NCBI GenBank assembly: GCA_019166125.1
Contig: JAHTBO010000003.1
Span: forward strand, 66,985 to 130,984
Reading direction: 5' to 3'
Length of the DNA: 64,000 nt
Source of the DNA: Alcaligenaceae bacterium CGII-47
Lineage (GTDB): Bacteria > Pseudomonadota > Gammaproteobacteria > Burkholderiales > Burkholderiaceae_B
How positions within the stretch are numbered: the stretch's first letter is position 1; every line of letters starts with the position of its first letter. The translations under genes and the position numbers were made by a program. This document shows, piece after piece, positions 56,391 through 64,000 of the stretch. The notes under the pieces were generated by a model, which made no database searches, was not told the DNA's origin, and saw only the letters and a program-made list of their open reading frames with translations.

Positions 56391-56933
56391 ATGCACGAAA
56401 CTCCCGAGGCACCGTCTGACCAGTACGAAGGACCCAGCAAATCGCAGGTCAAGCGCGAGATGCTCGCCTTACTGGATCTGGGCCGCCAGTTAATCGAACT
56501 GCCCACAGCCAAGCTTGTGCAGCTCAATTTGAACGAAAACCTGCTCGACGCTATTCTCCTGGCTCAACGCACCCGCAGCCACGAAGGGCTGCGCAGGCAG
56601 GTGCACTACGTAGGCAAACTCATGCGCCAAGCCGACGCCCAGGCCATACGCCAACAGCTTGATCTCTGGGAAAACGGCTCGCGCGCCCAAGCCCGTTCCA
56701 TGCATCGACTCGAAGCCCTGCGCGACCGCTTGATCGCCGATGATGAAGCGCTCACCTCCATATTAGAATATTTTCCAGGCCTCGATATCCAGGCGTTGCG
56801 TGCCCAGATTCGCGCTGCTCGTAAAGAGGCCCAGCAAAACAAGACCCTTTCCGAGGGCAGTGAGCCAGCCCGCAAGCACTACCGCGCGCTGTTTCAGATC
56901 CTCAAGCAACTCGACTTTCAGGACGAGAAATAA
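56391..56933 (+). CDS. darP: Ribosome-associated protein DarP (YjgA, DUF615)
   Basis: A 180-residue helical protein that binds large ribosomal subunit precursors. Blocks: [38 protein letters not shown] and [18 protein letters not shown], then [12 protein letters not shown]. Length typical (about 180). ATG at 56391 fits the family; a longer frame from 56325 overlaps pmbA. The esterase gene starts one base after its stop. Confidence 0.95.
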   Translation: MHETPEAPSDQYEGPSKSQVKREMLALLDLGRQLIELPTAKLVQLNLNENLLDAILLAQRTRSHEGLRRQVHYVGKLMRQADAQAIRQQLDLWENGSRAQARSMHRLEALRDRLIADDEALTSILEYFPGLDIQALRAQIRAARKEAQQNKTLSEGSEPARKHYRALFQILKQLDFQDEK

Positions 56934-56934
56934 C

Positions 56935-57600
56935 ATGACGACGTTGGAATGCCTCGAAAGAGAAACCGGACCACAGCCGACTCACGCCATCATCTGGATG
57001 CATGGCTTGGGTGCGGACGGCAATGACTTTTTTCCGATCGTTCCCGAGCTGCTGGGCGCGGGCATGCCAGCCTGTCGGTTTGTCTTTCCACACGCTCCGG
57101 TACGCCCTGTATCGATCAACCAGGGCATGCCCATGCGCGCCTGGTATGACATTTTTGCCATGGATCTTGTCAGCCGCGAGGACGCAGACGGCGTACGTAC
57201 CTCACAAGAAGCGATCAAGGCGCTCATCGAGCGCGAGCATCTACGCGGCATTCCTTACAGCAATATCGTCCTCGCCGGATTCTCTCAGGGCTGTGCGATG
57301 GCGCTTTATACAGGCGTACGCCTGGATAAAGCCTTAGCAGGCATCATTGGATTGTCGGGTTACCTCCCCCTTATGGACACCACCGCGCAGGAATACACGC
57401 CGGCCAACCTCGCCACTCCAATTTTTCTCGGACACGGCACGATGGACCCTGTCGTCGCCCTCGGGCGCGGTCAGGCCGCACGCGATACCCTGCTTACCCT
57501 AGGCTACCAGCCACAATGGCACGCCTACCCTATGATGCATGCCGTCTGCCCCCAAGAGATTGCCGATATCCGGGCATTCCTCAAGACGGTGCTGAGCTAG
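56935..57600 (+). CDS. Carboxylesterase (alpha/beta hydrolase, phospholipase/carboxylesterase family)
   Basis: A 221-residue cytoplasmic serine hydrolase. The nucleophile motif is GFSQGCAM (about residues 117-124), with FLGHGTMDPVV (catalytic aspartate) and PMMHAVCPQEI (catalytic histidine) after it; IIWMHGLGADGNDF forms the oxyanion loop. Length and motifs match the EstB/YpfH-type carboxylesterases. Begins one base after darP stop; ends 7 bp before the convergent Pat-like gene. Confidence 0.94.
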   Translation: MTTLECLERETGPQPTHAIIWMHGLGADGNDFFPIVPELLGAGMPACRFVFPHAPVRPVSINQGMPMRAWYDIFAMDLVSREDADGVRTSQEAIKALIEREHLRGIPYSNIVLAGFSQGCAMALYTGVRLDKALAGIIGLSGYLPLMDTTAQEYTPANLATPIFLGHGTMDPVVALGRGQAARDTLLTLGYQPQWHAYPMMHAVCPQEIADIRAFLKTVLS

Positions 57601-57607
57601 GGACGGC

Positions 57608-60082
57608 TCAGTCATCACCCTGCGCACTCAGATCCAGCCAAACGCGTCGCATACCTGGGTCGGTTTCATCCGGATCGTTGTGAAACCCCAGGGATACCAT
57701 CAGGCCGAGCATGGCCCGGTTATTTGCAAGCACCATACCATCTATGTAGGTCAGCCCCTGGCGTCGCGCCGCCCGGATGAGGCCGTGCATCAGCCGCGCG
57801 CCAAGTCCGCGACGCTGCCAATCGTCGGCAATAACCAGGGCATATTCGGCACCCTGCCCATCTGCGTTACGCAGATAATGTGCAAAACCGATAATCTTTT
57901 CGTGCAATAAGCCACGATTCTCGGGGTTGGGCACACGCACCGTCGCGACCAACGCCAGTTCACGGTCATAGTCGATCCGTGTATAGCGCGCCAACATACG
58001 CGGCGTGAGCTCGCGCAGCATCGAGACAAAACGCATATACCGAGACTCATCCGAGAGTTCGTGCATGAACGCCTGCAGCGGCACGGCATCCTCTGGTCGA
58101 ATAGGTCGCAGCAGCCAATCCTGTCCATCGTCAAAGCTCATCGCCTGGACCAGGCGGCGTGGGTAAGGATGGATCGCCATATGACGATAAGCCCGGGTCT
58201 CGGGCGGCTCAGCGTCTTGAACCTTATGCAAGTGGATCGTGACCGTCGCACAAAACAACTGCGTGTCGTCCGCCCACAGGGGGTCGATAGAGAGCGAATG
58301 AATGCAGGGTAGCTCGCTCACCAGTTCCGAGATCCGCTCGAGCACCTCGCGTAGCAACTCAAACGCCGCTGGACTCAACTCACGATCCAGTACCCGCTGC
58401 CAGAGTTGGCTGCGCTGAATCAATTGGCGCGCCAGATAGTTATTCAGAGGTGGCAGATCGATCTCGCGGTAGGGGGGCGCAAGCAAGGCATAAGGGCCCC
58501 CAACACCAAACTGAATATACGGCCCAAAACGCGTATCCTGACGCACATGCACTGCCATCGGAATGCTGAGAAGATTCTGGTCACTAGGCGGTGTGTCGTC
58601 GACATCGAGCACCTGAATCGGCACATGAAAACAATCGAACAAGCGACGGCAGACCGCAGCATCTATGTCTAGGCACTGCGCGTCATAGGCCGCGCTGATC
58701 AGTGCGCGCGCCTCGTCACGCCGGGGAGCTTGGCTCAACATCTCGGGCGGTAGGGTCTGCTGCGACAGTGTCTGGTTGTACCGATAGGATGCCAAAATAC
58801 CAAATGCATTGGCTGCTGATTCGGGGGTGCGAAATGCTGGCAGGCCAACATCATCGAGCAGGTGGCGCAGGGGCCGCATACCGGCGTCCCCCATAAAGCA
58901 ACTAATAATGGGCTTACGCGCCTGACTGGATGCCTGGGCCAGCAATTGTGCAACCCCTCCCATATCCGATAGCGCATCCGGCGCAATCAGTACCAGCACG
59001 CCATCCACACCGGGGTCAGCACTGAGGATATCCAACACCGACTGCATGCGCCCCACACACAAGGGTGCATGGCTTACCACTGGGTTATCGAGCGAGGCCC
59101 CGGGCTCGAGCAACTGCGCCAAGGCCTTGCGACTGGACAGACTCAAGGTCGCACGTACGACCGGTGCATCAGGCCCGATCACATCAAGCGCCAAGTGCGC
59201 TGCGCCCCGGCCATTAGAGAAAATCGCAATGTGCCGCCCACGCTGGCGTCGAGTATGGGTCAGGACCTTAAGTGCAGAGAACAGCTGGACAAAAAACCGA
59301 ATGCGCACGGCACCAGTACGACGCACCAAGGCATCAAAGACGGCATCCTCAGACGTCTCCCGACCCATCAGTTGATGCCCGGTCTTGAGGATGATGACAG
59401 GCTTGACGCTGGCGGCAGCGTTCAGCGCACTGGTGAATCGGCGCGAGGAGGCCGCCTCCTCCAAGTACAACACAATGCTATCAGTGTGCGGGTCTGTGGA
59501 GAGAAACTCCAGCGTCTCGGCAACATCCACCTCTGCCTCTTCGCCCACCGAAACAATCGCCGAAAAGCCTAATTTTATGTCGCCCGCCCAATCCAGCACG
59601 GCAGCGGCGATCATGCGCGATTGCGCAACCAGAGCGACGCGCCCTTGCGGGGCGGTCACCGGGTCCAGGCTCAGGTTCAGACCCAGGTGTGGGCGTTGCA
59701 CGCCAAACGCCCCAGGCCCAAGCACCAAGCAGTCATTCACGCGCCCCCAGGCCTGGCAATACACCTGCGTCTCTAGTGGATCCTCGGCGGGATGTTCATG
59801 AGGCAGCAGAATAAGCGCACGTGGATGATGCACCCTGATCGCCTCAAAAACCTGCGGAAGCGTACCCGGGTCTACGCACAACAAGGCAAGGTCCAGACGC
59901 TGGCCATTAGTGAGGCCTTCGAGTTGTGCGGGGAGTGCAAAGGCCCCCGACGCGTCCACAGGAGCGAGCGTCACGCGTCCTTGCAAGACAGCCGGCGTAG
60001 CAGTCACCACGGCAAGCTCGCGCCTGCTAACGACCAATACCGAGCGTGGTTCAAATAAGGCGGCTAAACGATGACGTAACAT
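57608..60082 (-). CDS. Pat-like protein acetyltransferase (acyl-CoA synthetase fold plus GNAT domain)
   Basis: An 824-residue protein with an N-terminal NDP-forming acyl-CoA-synthetase-like part (CoA-binding region near residues 1-130, LGPGAFGVQRPHLGLNLSL, VALVAQSRMIAAAVLDWA, FSAIVSVGEEAEVD), an ATP-grasp-like middle, and a C-terminal GNAT acetyltransferase (about 660-824) with the acetyl-CoA loop RRGLGARLM and YIDGMVLANNRAMLGLMVSLGF. This architecture is that of Pat/YfiQ, which acetylates acetyl-CoA synthetase. Length is near the 880-900 of Pat proteins, a little short. Synthetase catalytic residues were not checked in detail. Confidence 0.88.
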   Translation of the reverse strand: MLRHRLAALFEPRSVLVVSRRELAVVTATPAVLQGRVTLAPVDASGAFALPAQLEGLTNGQRLDLALLCVDPGTLPQVFEAIRVHHPRALILLPHEHPAEDPLETQVYCQAWGRVNDCLVLGPGAFGVQRPHLGLNLSLDPVTAPQGRVALVAQSRMIAAAVLDWAGDIKLGFSAIVSVGEEAEVDVAETLEFLSTDPHTDSIVLYLEEAASSRRFTSALNAAASVKPVIILKTGHQLMGRETSEDAVFDALVRRTGAVRIRFFVQLFSALKVLTHTRRQRGRHIAIFSNGRGAAHLALDVIGPDAPVVRATLSLSSRKALAQLLEPGASLDNPVVSHAPLCVGRMQSVLDILSADPGVDGVLVLIAPDALSDMGGVAQLLAQASSQARKPIISCFMGDAGMRPLRHLLDDVGLPAFRTPESAANAFGILASYRYNQTLSQQTLPPEMLSQAPRRDEARALISAAYDAQCLDIDAAVCRRLFDCFHVPIQVLDVDDTPPSDQNLLSIPMAVHVRQDTRFGPYIQFGVGGPYALLAPPYREIDLPPLNNYLARQLIQRSQLWQRVLDRELSPAAFELLREVLERISELVSELPCIHSLSIDPLWADDTQLFCATVTIHLHKVQDAEPPETRAYRHMAIHPYPRRLVQAMSFDDGQDWLLRPIRPEDAVPLQAFMHELSDESRYMRFVSMLRELTPRMLARYTRIDYDRELALVATVRVPNPENRGLLHEKIIGFAHYLRNADGQGAEYALVIADDWQRRGLGARLMHGLIRAARRQGLTYIDGMVLANNRAMLGLMVSLGFHNDPDETDPGMRRVWLDLSAQGDD

Positions 60083-60185
60083 GATAGCGTCCGATACAAA
60101 CAGAAAATGATCCGTACTCTAAAATAACAGCTTGATTCCTTGCGTGGCATATGAAATGTCGTGTGTCACCGCTTACCTATCCATT

Positions 60186-61589
60186 ATGACCACCGCCAAT
60201 ACTTCTGTCGTGCGTACCCGCTTTGCCCCCTCACCCACAGGTTACCTGCACTTGGGCGGCGCGCGTACCGCCTTATTTTCCTGGGCCTTCGCCCGCCATT
60301 ACGGCGGCACATTCATACTGCGCATCGAGGATACCGATCTCGAACGATCGACCCCCGAGGCCGTCCAGGCCATTTTGGACGGTATGGCCTGGCTGGACAT
60401 GGCGCCTGACGAGGGCCCCTACTATCAGATGCAGCGCATGGACCGTTACCGCGACGTCATCGCGAGTATGCTGAGCCAAGGTACGGCCTACCATTGTTAC
60501 AGCACGCCCGACGAGGTTCAAGCCATGCGCGAGCGCGCCCGTGCTGCCGGCCAAAAGCCCCGTTACGATGGTACCTGGCGTCCGATGCCAAATAAGGTTC
60601 TACCGCCGATTCCTGCTGGGCGCCAGCCCGTCGTACGGTTTTGTAGCCCACTGGAAGGCGTCACAGCCTGGGACGATCTAATCAAGGGCCCGATCAGTTT
60701 CGATAATAGCGAACTGGATGATCTGGTTATTGCTCGGCCCGACGGCACGCCTACCTATAATTTTTGTGTCGTGGTGGACGACTGGGACATGCACATCACC
60801 CATGTCATACGGGGCGATGATCACGTCAACAACACACCCCGTCAGATTACGATTCTACGCGCGCTGGGCGCCACACTACCACGCTATGGACACGTCCCCA
60901 TGATCCTCGGGCCTGACGGCGACAAGCTATCCAAGCGCCACGGCGCAGTCAGCATCATGGACTACGATGACGCGGGCTACCTCCCCGAGGCGATGATCAA
61001 TTACCTGGCACGCCTGGGCTGGAGTCACGGCAACGACGAATTATTCTCTCGCGCCGAGCTCATCGAGTGGTTCGATCCCCAGCACCTGAGCAAATCCGCT
61101 GCGCAGTGGGATCCCAAAAAGCTGAACTGGGTCAACGCGCATTACATCAAGCAATCCGCAAATGAGGATCTGGCCGCGCGTGTCGCACCGCGCATCATGG
61201 CTCGCGGGGGCAATTCAGACGCGGTTGACCTGCCTGCGGTCATGGGCCTACTGAAGGACCGCAGCGAAACGCTAGAGCAACTGGCTGATGGTGCGATGCT
61301 CTTTTGTGCCCCCTACCAAGCAGCCAGTGCTGAATTACAGGCCGAGGTGCTTACGACAGACGCCCGTGTGCTCCTGGCAGAATTTGCCGCTCGGGCCGCT
61401 GAGCTTGCTGACTGGTCACAGGACACGCTGGACACGCTGATCAAGGCGATGTTACAGGATCATGGGATCAAAATGCACCGACTTGCGATTCCATTACGGG
61501 TCGCAGTAACGGGCGTCAAGCATACGCCATCGATCGGTGCCGTACTCGAGCTACTCGGGCGCGAGACGGTGCTCTCGCGCCTCGGATAG
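60186..61589 (+). CDS. gltX: Glutamyl-tRNA synthetase
   Basis: A 467-residue class I aminoacyl-tRNA synthetase. HIGH-type motif [14 protein letters not shown] (about residues 17-30), [17 protein letters not shown], and the KMSKS-type [10 protein letters not shown] (about 244-253) are present. Length is typical (about 465). ATG at 60186 fits the family ([18 protein letters not shown]); a longer frame from 60132 is not needed. Convergent with the lipoprotein gene 30 bp on. Confidence 0.97.
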   Translation: MTTANTSVVRTRFAPSPTGYLHLGGARTALFSWAFARHYGGTFILRIEDTDLERSTPEAVQAILDGMAWLDMAPDEGPYYQMQRMDRYRDVIASMLSQGTAYHCYSTPDEVQAMRERARAAGQKPRYDGTWRPMPNKVLPPIPAGRQPVVRFCSPLEGVTAWDDLIKGPISFDNSELDDLVIARPDGTPTYNFCVVVDDWDMHITHVIRGDDHVNNTPRQITILRALGATLPRYGHVPMILGPDGDKLSKRHGAVSIMDYDDAGYLPEAMINYLARLGWSHGNDELFSRAELIEWFDPQHLSKSAAQWDPKKLNWVNAHYIKQSANEDLAARVAPRIMARGGNSDAVDLPAVMGLLKDRSETLEQLADGAMLFCAPYQAASAELQAEVLTTDARVLLAEFAARAAELADWSQDTLDTLIKAMLQDHGIKMHRLAIPLRVAVTGVKHTPSIGAVLELLGRETVLSRLG

Positions 61590-61619
61590 CGGTGCCTAAT
61601 ATAACGTCAATAACAATAC

Positions 61620-62111
61620 TCAGAACGGCAGGCGATAGCCAGGTGACATACGGCGGGCGCGCACGGTGCCTACGTCGCCGCGGATAATCAATTCTTTAGC
61701 CCCTGCCTGCTGGACCTCATAGCGGTTTACATAAATCGGATCGGAGCTATCCACAGGTGAACTATTGGAAAACAAGGTCTGCAACACCAACTGTGCACCA
61801 TCACGGCGCCAGCATCCGCTCTCGTGCAAGCCCTGTGAGGGCTTGCCAGGTCGCTTGACCTGCTCGACATAGACCATCGTACCGTCCGCGTTCAGCGTAT
61901 AGAGCGTGCGTAGTGTCCCAACCACCCCTTTTTGGGTGCTCACACTTAGCCAGTTACCTACCAAGGTCTCGCCACTCGGTGCTGCCTGGCAGGACGGCAC
62001 CGTTGCCACCTCTGGGGCAGGTGCCCGAGACGGGGTGGTACATCCCACGAGCCAGACGGCTCCGAGGCACAACATTACGCCCGCAGTAAATCGGATAGGA
62101 ATCATACGCAT
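61620..62111 (-). CDS. Small lipoprotein, unknown function
   Basis: A 163-residue protein with a lipobox (WLVGC at about residues 19-23), so an outer- or inner-membrane lipoprotein is likely. The rest has an immunoglobulin-like or lipocalin-like feel (LVGNWLSVSTQKGVVG, YTLNADGTMVYVEQV, CWRRDGAQLVLQTLF) but no family is recognised. Start: ATG at 62111 is chosen because AGGG lies 8 bases upstream; five further in-frame ATGs exist between 62105 and 62141. Next to gltX, convergent. Confidence 0.75.
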   Translation of the reverse strand: MRMIPIRFTAGVMLCLGAVWLVGCTTPSRAPAPEVATVPSCQAAPSGETLVGNWLSVSTQKGVVGTLRTLYTLNADGTMVYVEQVKRPGKPSQGLHESGCWRRDGAQLVLQTLFSNSSPVDSSDPIYVNRYEVQQAGAKELIIRGDVGTVRARRMSPGYRLPF

Positions 62112-62307
62112 TATCATTACCCTAATCATGACAAAAGTCATTTAAAACCCGTAGGTGACCTAGGGTCAACTCCCAAACACGCGGGACAGCACCCTACAAT
62201 TCTTGCTTACAGACGCTACAGCCATCGTCAAGCCTGGATAGTTATTCTAACTGAGGCCTATGTCGACCGATACGGGTTCACGTCATGTTAGTCGGAGCTT
62301 TTATCTC

Positions 62308-62742
62308 ATGAGTCACGCCACCCTCGTTACCTTGCACTTATTTGCCGCGATCATGTTCGTGGGAACTGTCTTTTTTGAGGTTTTGATTCTAGAAGGAATT
62401 CGTAAGCCCGTGGGACGCGAGACCATGCGCACGGTAGAACTGGCCATCGGCCAACGCGCGCGCCGCATCATGCCGTTTGTCATGCTGATTCTGTTTGGCG
62501 CAGGCATCAGTATGGCTTGGCAATACCGTGAGGCCCTTGCACACCCTCTTAGCAGCAGCTTTGCCGCCCTCCTCTGGCTCAAGATCATCCTCGCACTAAG
62601 TGTCCTGGCGCACTTTATTACCGCCATCACCCTGAGTGGCACGGGAAAGCTCAAATCCCGCCACTTCCAGCTCATCCACCTCAGTGTTTTTTGTCATGTC
62701 GTGCTGATCGTATTCCTCGCCAAGGCGATGTTCTACCTCTAA
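62308..62742 (+). CDS. CopD-like small membrane protein
   Basis: A 144-residue protein with four membrane segments (VTLHLFAAIMFVGTVFFEVLIL; IMPFVMLILFGAGISMAW; AALLWLKIILALSVLAHFIT; HLSVFCHVVLIVFLAKAMF). Three histidines near the helix ends and the general pattern resemble the CopD/DUF2269-type family, sometimes linked to copper or haem; not proved here. ATG at 62308 is favoured by GGAG 11 bases upstream and by the family start at the first helix; another ATG lies at 62260. Confidence 0.75.
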   Translation: MSHATLVTLHLFAAIMFVGTVFFEVLILEGIRKPVGRETMRTVELAIGQRARRIMPFVMLILFGAGISMAWQYREALAHPLSSSFAALLWLKIILALSVLAHFITAITLSGTGKLKSRHFQLIHLSVFCHVVLIVFLAKAMFYL

Positions 62743-63050
62743 TGGCAGATCGGCCAAAAGCCATTTCATGATCGTCACAACATTACATTAGGTTTCAACT
62801 TTCTTTCCCACTCAGTCCGTCATGCTTAAGCCTTATCAGGGCAAGCTTTGCGGCATCTTGGCGTCTAGTCAATGTCTAGACCTCGAAAAAATCCATCTTG
62901 TCACTCGCTTTTCTGCTCACTACAATTTGTGCGCTGGAGATAGCTCACCACTAGATGTTGTGGTTTGACTGCACTCCAAGGGTTTCACTTCACCACCCTT
63001 TTAAACGACGGCACCTGAGGCACCAGCGTATCCCGTCGTCAGGAGCACTT
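62743..63050 (+). other. Gap between CopD-like gene and nrdA
   Basis: About 308 bp with no gene. Its left half (62743-62890) shows nothing convincing. Its right half carries the nrdA promoter and NrdR-box-like palindromes described in the separate regulatory entry, then a leader of about 85 bases before the ribosome binding site CAGGAGC. Confidence 0.6.
62898..62963 (+). promoter_or_regulatory. nrdA promoter with two NrdR-box-like palindromes
   Basis: A near-consensus sigma-70 promoter: TTGTCA (62898-62903), 17-bp spacer, TACAAT (62921-62926). Two imperfect palindromes of 16 bases resemble NrdR boxes: TCACTACAATTTGTGC (62917-62932), covering the -10, and CCACTAGATGTTGTGG (62948-62963). Their starts are 31 bp apart, close to three helical turns, the spacing known for paired NrdR boxes. 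nrdR lies in this same window. The assignment is from pattern and known family rules, not experiment. Confidence 0.75.
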
Positions 63051-64000
63051 ATGCATACTACGCAAAATGCCGAGTCTGAAATCCAGACACCATCCCGGTC
63101 TTCTTCTGATTTGGCCAGCGCGACAAATGGCGGTGAATGGCAGCACTTCCACATCATGCGACGCAATGGCGCAGTTGTGGGCTTTGAGCCCTCCAAGATT
63201 GCCGTCGCACTAACCAAGGCATTCCTGGCCGTGCACGGCGGCCAGAGTGCCGGCTCTGCGCGTGTCCGTGAGCTGGTCGAGACGATGACGGCGCACGTCG
63301 TGGGCGCTCTGGCGCGCAATCGCCCTGGTGGCGGCACCTTTCACATCGAAGAAGTTCAAGATCAGGTCGAGCTCGCACTCATGCGCTCGGGCGAGCATGA
63401 TGTGGCGCGCGCCTATGTCCTCTACCGCGAAAAGCGCGCGCAGGCTCGCCAGATCGAATCAGCACAACATGAGCCCGCACTACAAGCCCCGACGATACAC
63501 GTCATGGACGGCGACGTGCGCCAGCCGCTGGATCTTGCACGCTTGCGCGCCACCATTGTCGAGGCCGCACACAATCTGCCTATAGAGATTGACATCGACG
63601 GCATCCTCAATGAGACAATCAAAAATCTCTATGATGGTGTGCCCGTCGATGAGGTTTATAAGTCCGCCATCCTCGCTGCGCGCTCACGCGTCGAGACCGA
63701 CCCCGCTTATAACCAGGTTACCGCCCGCCTGCTACTACACACCATCCGCAAGGAAGTCCTGGGTAAGGAATGTCTGCAGTCAGAGATGGGAATTGCTTAT
63801 GCGGAATACTTTCCCGAGTTCATCAAGATCGGCGTCGCAGCGGGTCGAATAGACGAAAAACTTGCGCACTTTGATCTATCGCGCTTGGCTCAGGCACTGA
63901 ATGCCGAACGCGACGAGCAGTTCAATTATCTGGGCTTGCAGACCCTCTATGATCGTTATTTTCTGCACGTGAACGGGCGGCGCATCGAACTACCTCAGGT
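63051..64000 (+). CDS. nrdA: Ribonucleoside-diphosphate reductase alpha subunit, N-terminal part
   Basis: Start of a class I ribonucleotide reductase large subunit; the gene runs off the right edge. The first 316 or so residues are present. An ATP-cone domain (about residues 30-135; MRRNGAVVGFEPSKIAVALTKAF and EVQDQVELALMRSGEHDVARAYVLYREKRAQ) gives dATP feedback control. The following part (NLYDGVPVDEVYKSAILAARSRVETDPAYNQVTARLL) is the start of the catalytic domain; active cysteines lie further on, beyond the window. AGGAGC is 6 bases before ATG at 63051. Expected to be under NrdR. Confidence 0.95.
   Translation, partial: MHTTQNAESEIQTPSRSSSDLASATNGGEWQHFHIMRRNGAVVGFEPSKIAVALTKAFLAVHGGQSAGSARVRELVETMTAHVVGALARNRPGGGTFHIEEVQDQVELALMRSGEHDVARAYVLYREKRAQARQIESAQHEPALQAPTIHVMDGDVRQPLDLARLRATIVEAAHNLPIEIDIDGILNETIKNLYDGVPVDEVYKSAILAARSRVETDPAYNQVTARLLLHTIRKEVLGKECLQSEMGIAYAEYFPEFIKIGVAAGRIDEKLAHFDLSRLAQALNAERDEQFNYLGLQTLYDRYFLHVNGRRIELPQ

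Noticed and set aside
1-64000. CRISPR arrays, prophage or retron-like structures
   Set aside because: No regularly spaced short repeats, phage structural genes or reverse transcriptase were seen; repeats found are IS parts, hairpins or the bcsC duplication.

Overview
The window looks like a chromosomal segment of a betaproteobacterium (order Burkholderiales, most like Alcaligenaceae). That placement is inferred from gene content and from the protein sequences: a HiPIP, an S4-type TyrS, a glyA-nrdR-ribD-ribE run, a YafS/RnhA/DnaQ/GloB/MltD block, a GTP-type PEP carboxykinase and a moderately GC-rich coding style. No 16S rRNA gene is present, so genus cannot be fixed. Most genes are ordinary housekeeping or metabolic genes packed closely on both strands, with many 4- to 11-base start/stop overlaps.

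Layout. 0-6.3 kb: the start of a TSUP permease, thiopurine methyltransferase, a Tat-exported HiPIP, a membrane-anchored spermidine-synthase-like protein, a DUF924 protein, the glutathione-dependent formaldehyde pathway (frmA-fghA), cytochrome b561 and a small membrane protein. 6.4-19.3 kb: a cellulose (probably phosphoethanolamine-cellulose) operon in the order bcsZ-G-R-Q-A-B-C, with stop/start overlaps from bcsR to bcsC. BcsC carries an extra, diverged 154-residue tandem unit, and no bcsE or bcsF is seen. 19.3-23.7 kb: a SulP transporter paired with a two-domain universal stress protein, an orphan ABC ATPase with altered Walker A and Walker B motifs, an encapsulated-ferritin-like protein with neither an encapsulin nor a cargo tail, and a DinB-family protein.

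23.9-30.1 kb is a decayed accessory segment that ends at a tRNA-Val gene. It holds a truncated IS66 element fused into a broken amidase, a broken and frameshifted TRAP permease (dctM), the 3' end of an IS3-family element, an intact nhaA, an IS3 orfA scrap, deaminase-like and patatin-like fragments, and an intact ccdAB toxin-antitoxin pair.

30.2-64 kb returns to conserved chromosome: dnaQ-rnhA-yafS with gloB-mltD diverging from them, fabI, trhO, terC, a fatty-acid hydroxylase, pckG, clcA, an SDR oxidoreductase, tRNA-Ser, glyA-nrdR-ribD-ribE, a PEBP protein, tyrS, an M23 peptidase with anmK, erpA, argC, rplM-rpsI, an orphan TRAP binding protein, pmbA diverging from darP, an esterase, a Pat-like acetyltransferase, gltX, a lipoprotein, a CopD-like membrane protein, and the start of nrdA. 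The nrdA upstream region has a good sigma-70-like promoter overlapped by two NrdR-box-like palindromes 31 bp apart. The NrdR repressor itself is encoded about 19 kb away in the same window.

I found no CRISPR array, prophage or clear defence island. The most unusual items are the orphan encapsulated-ferritin homologue, the degenerate ABC ATPase, the bcs locus with BcsG but no BcsE/F, and the enlarged BcsC.
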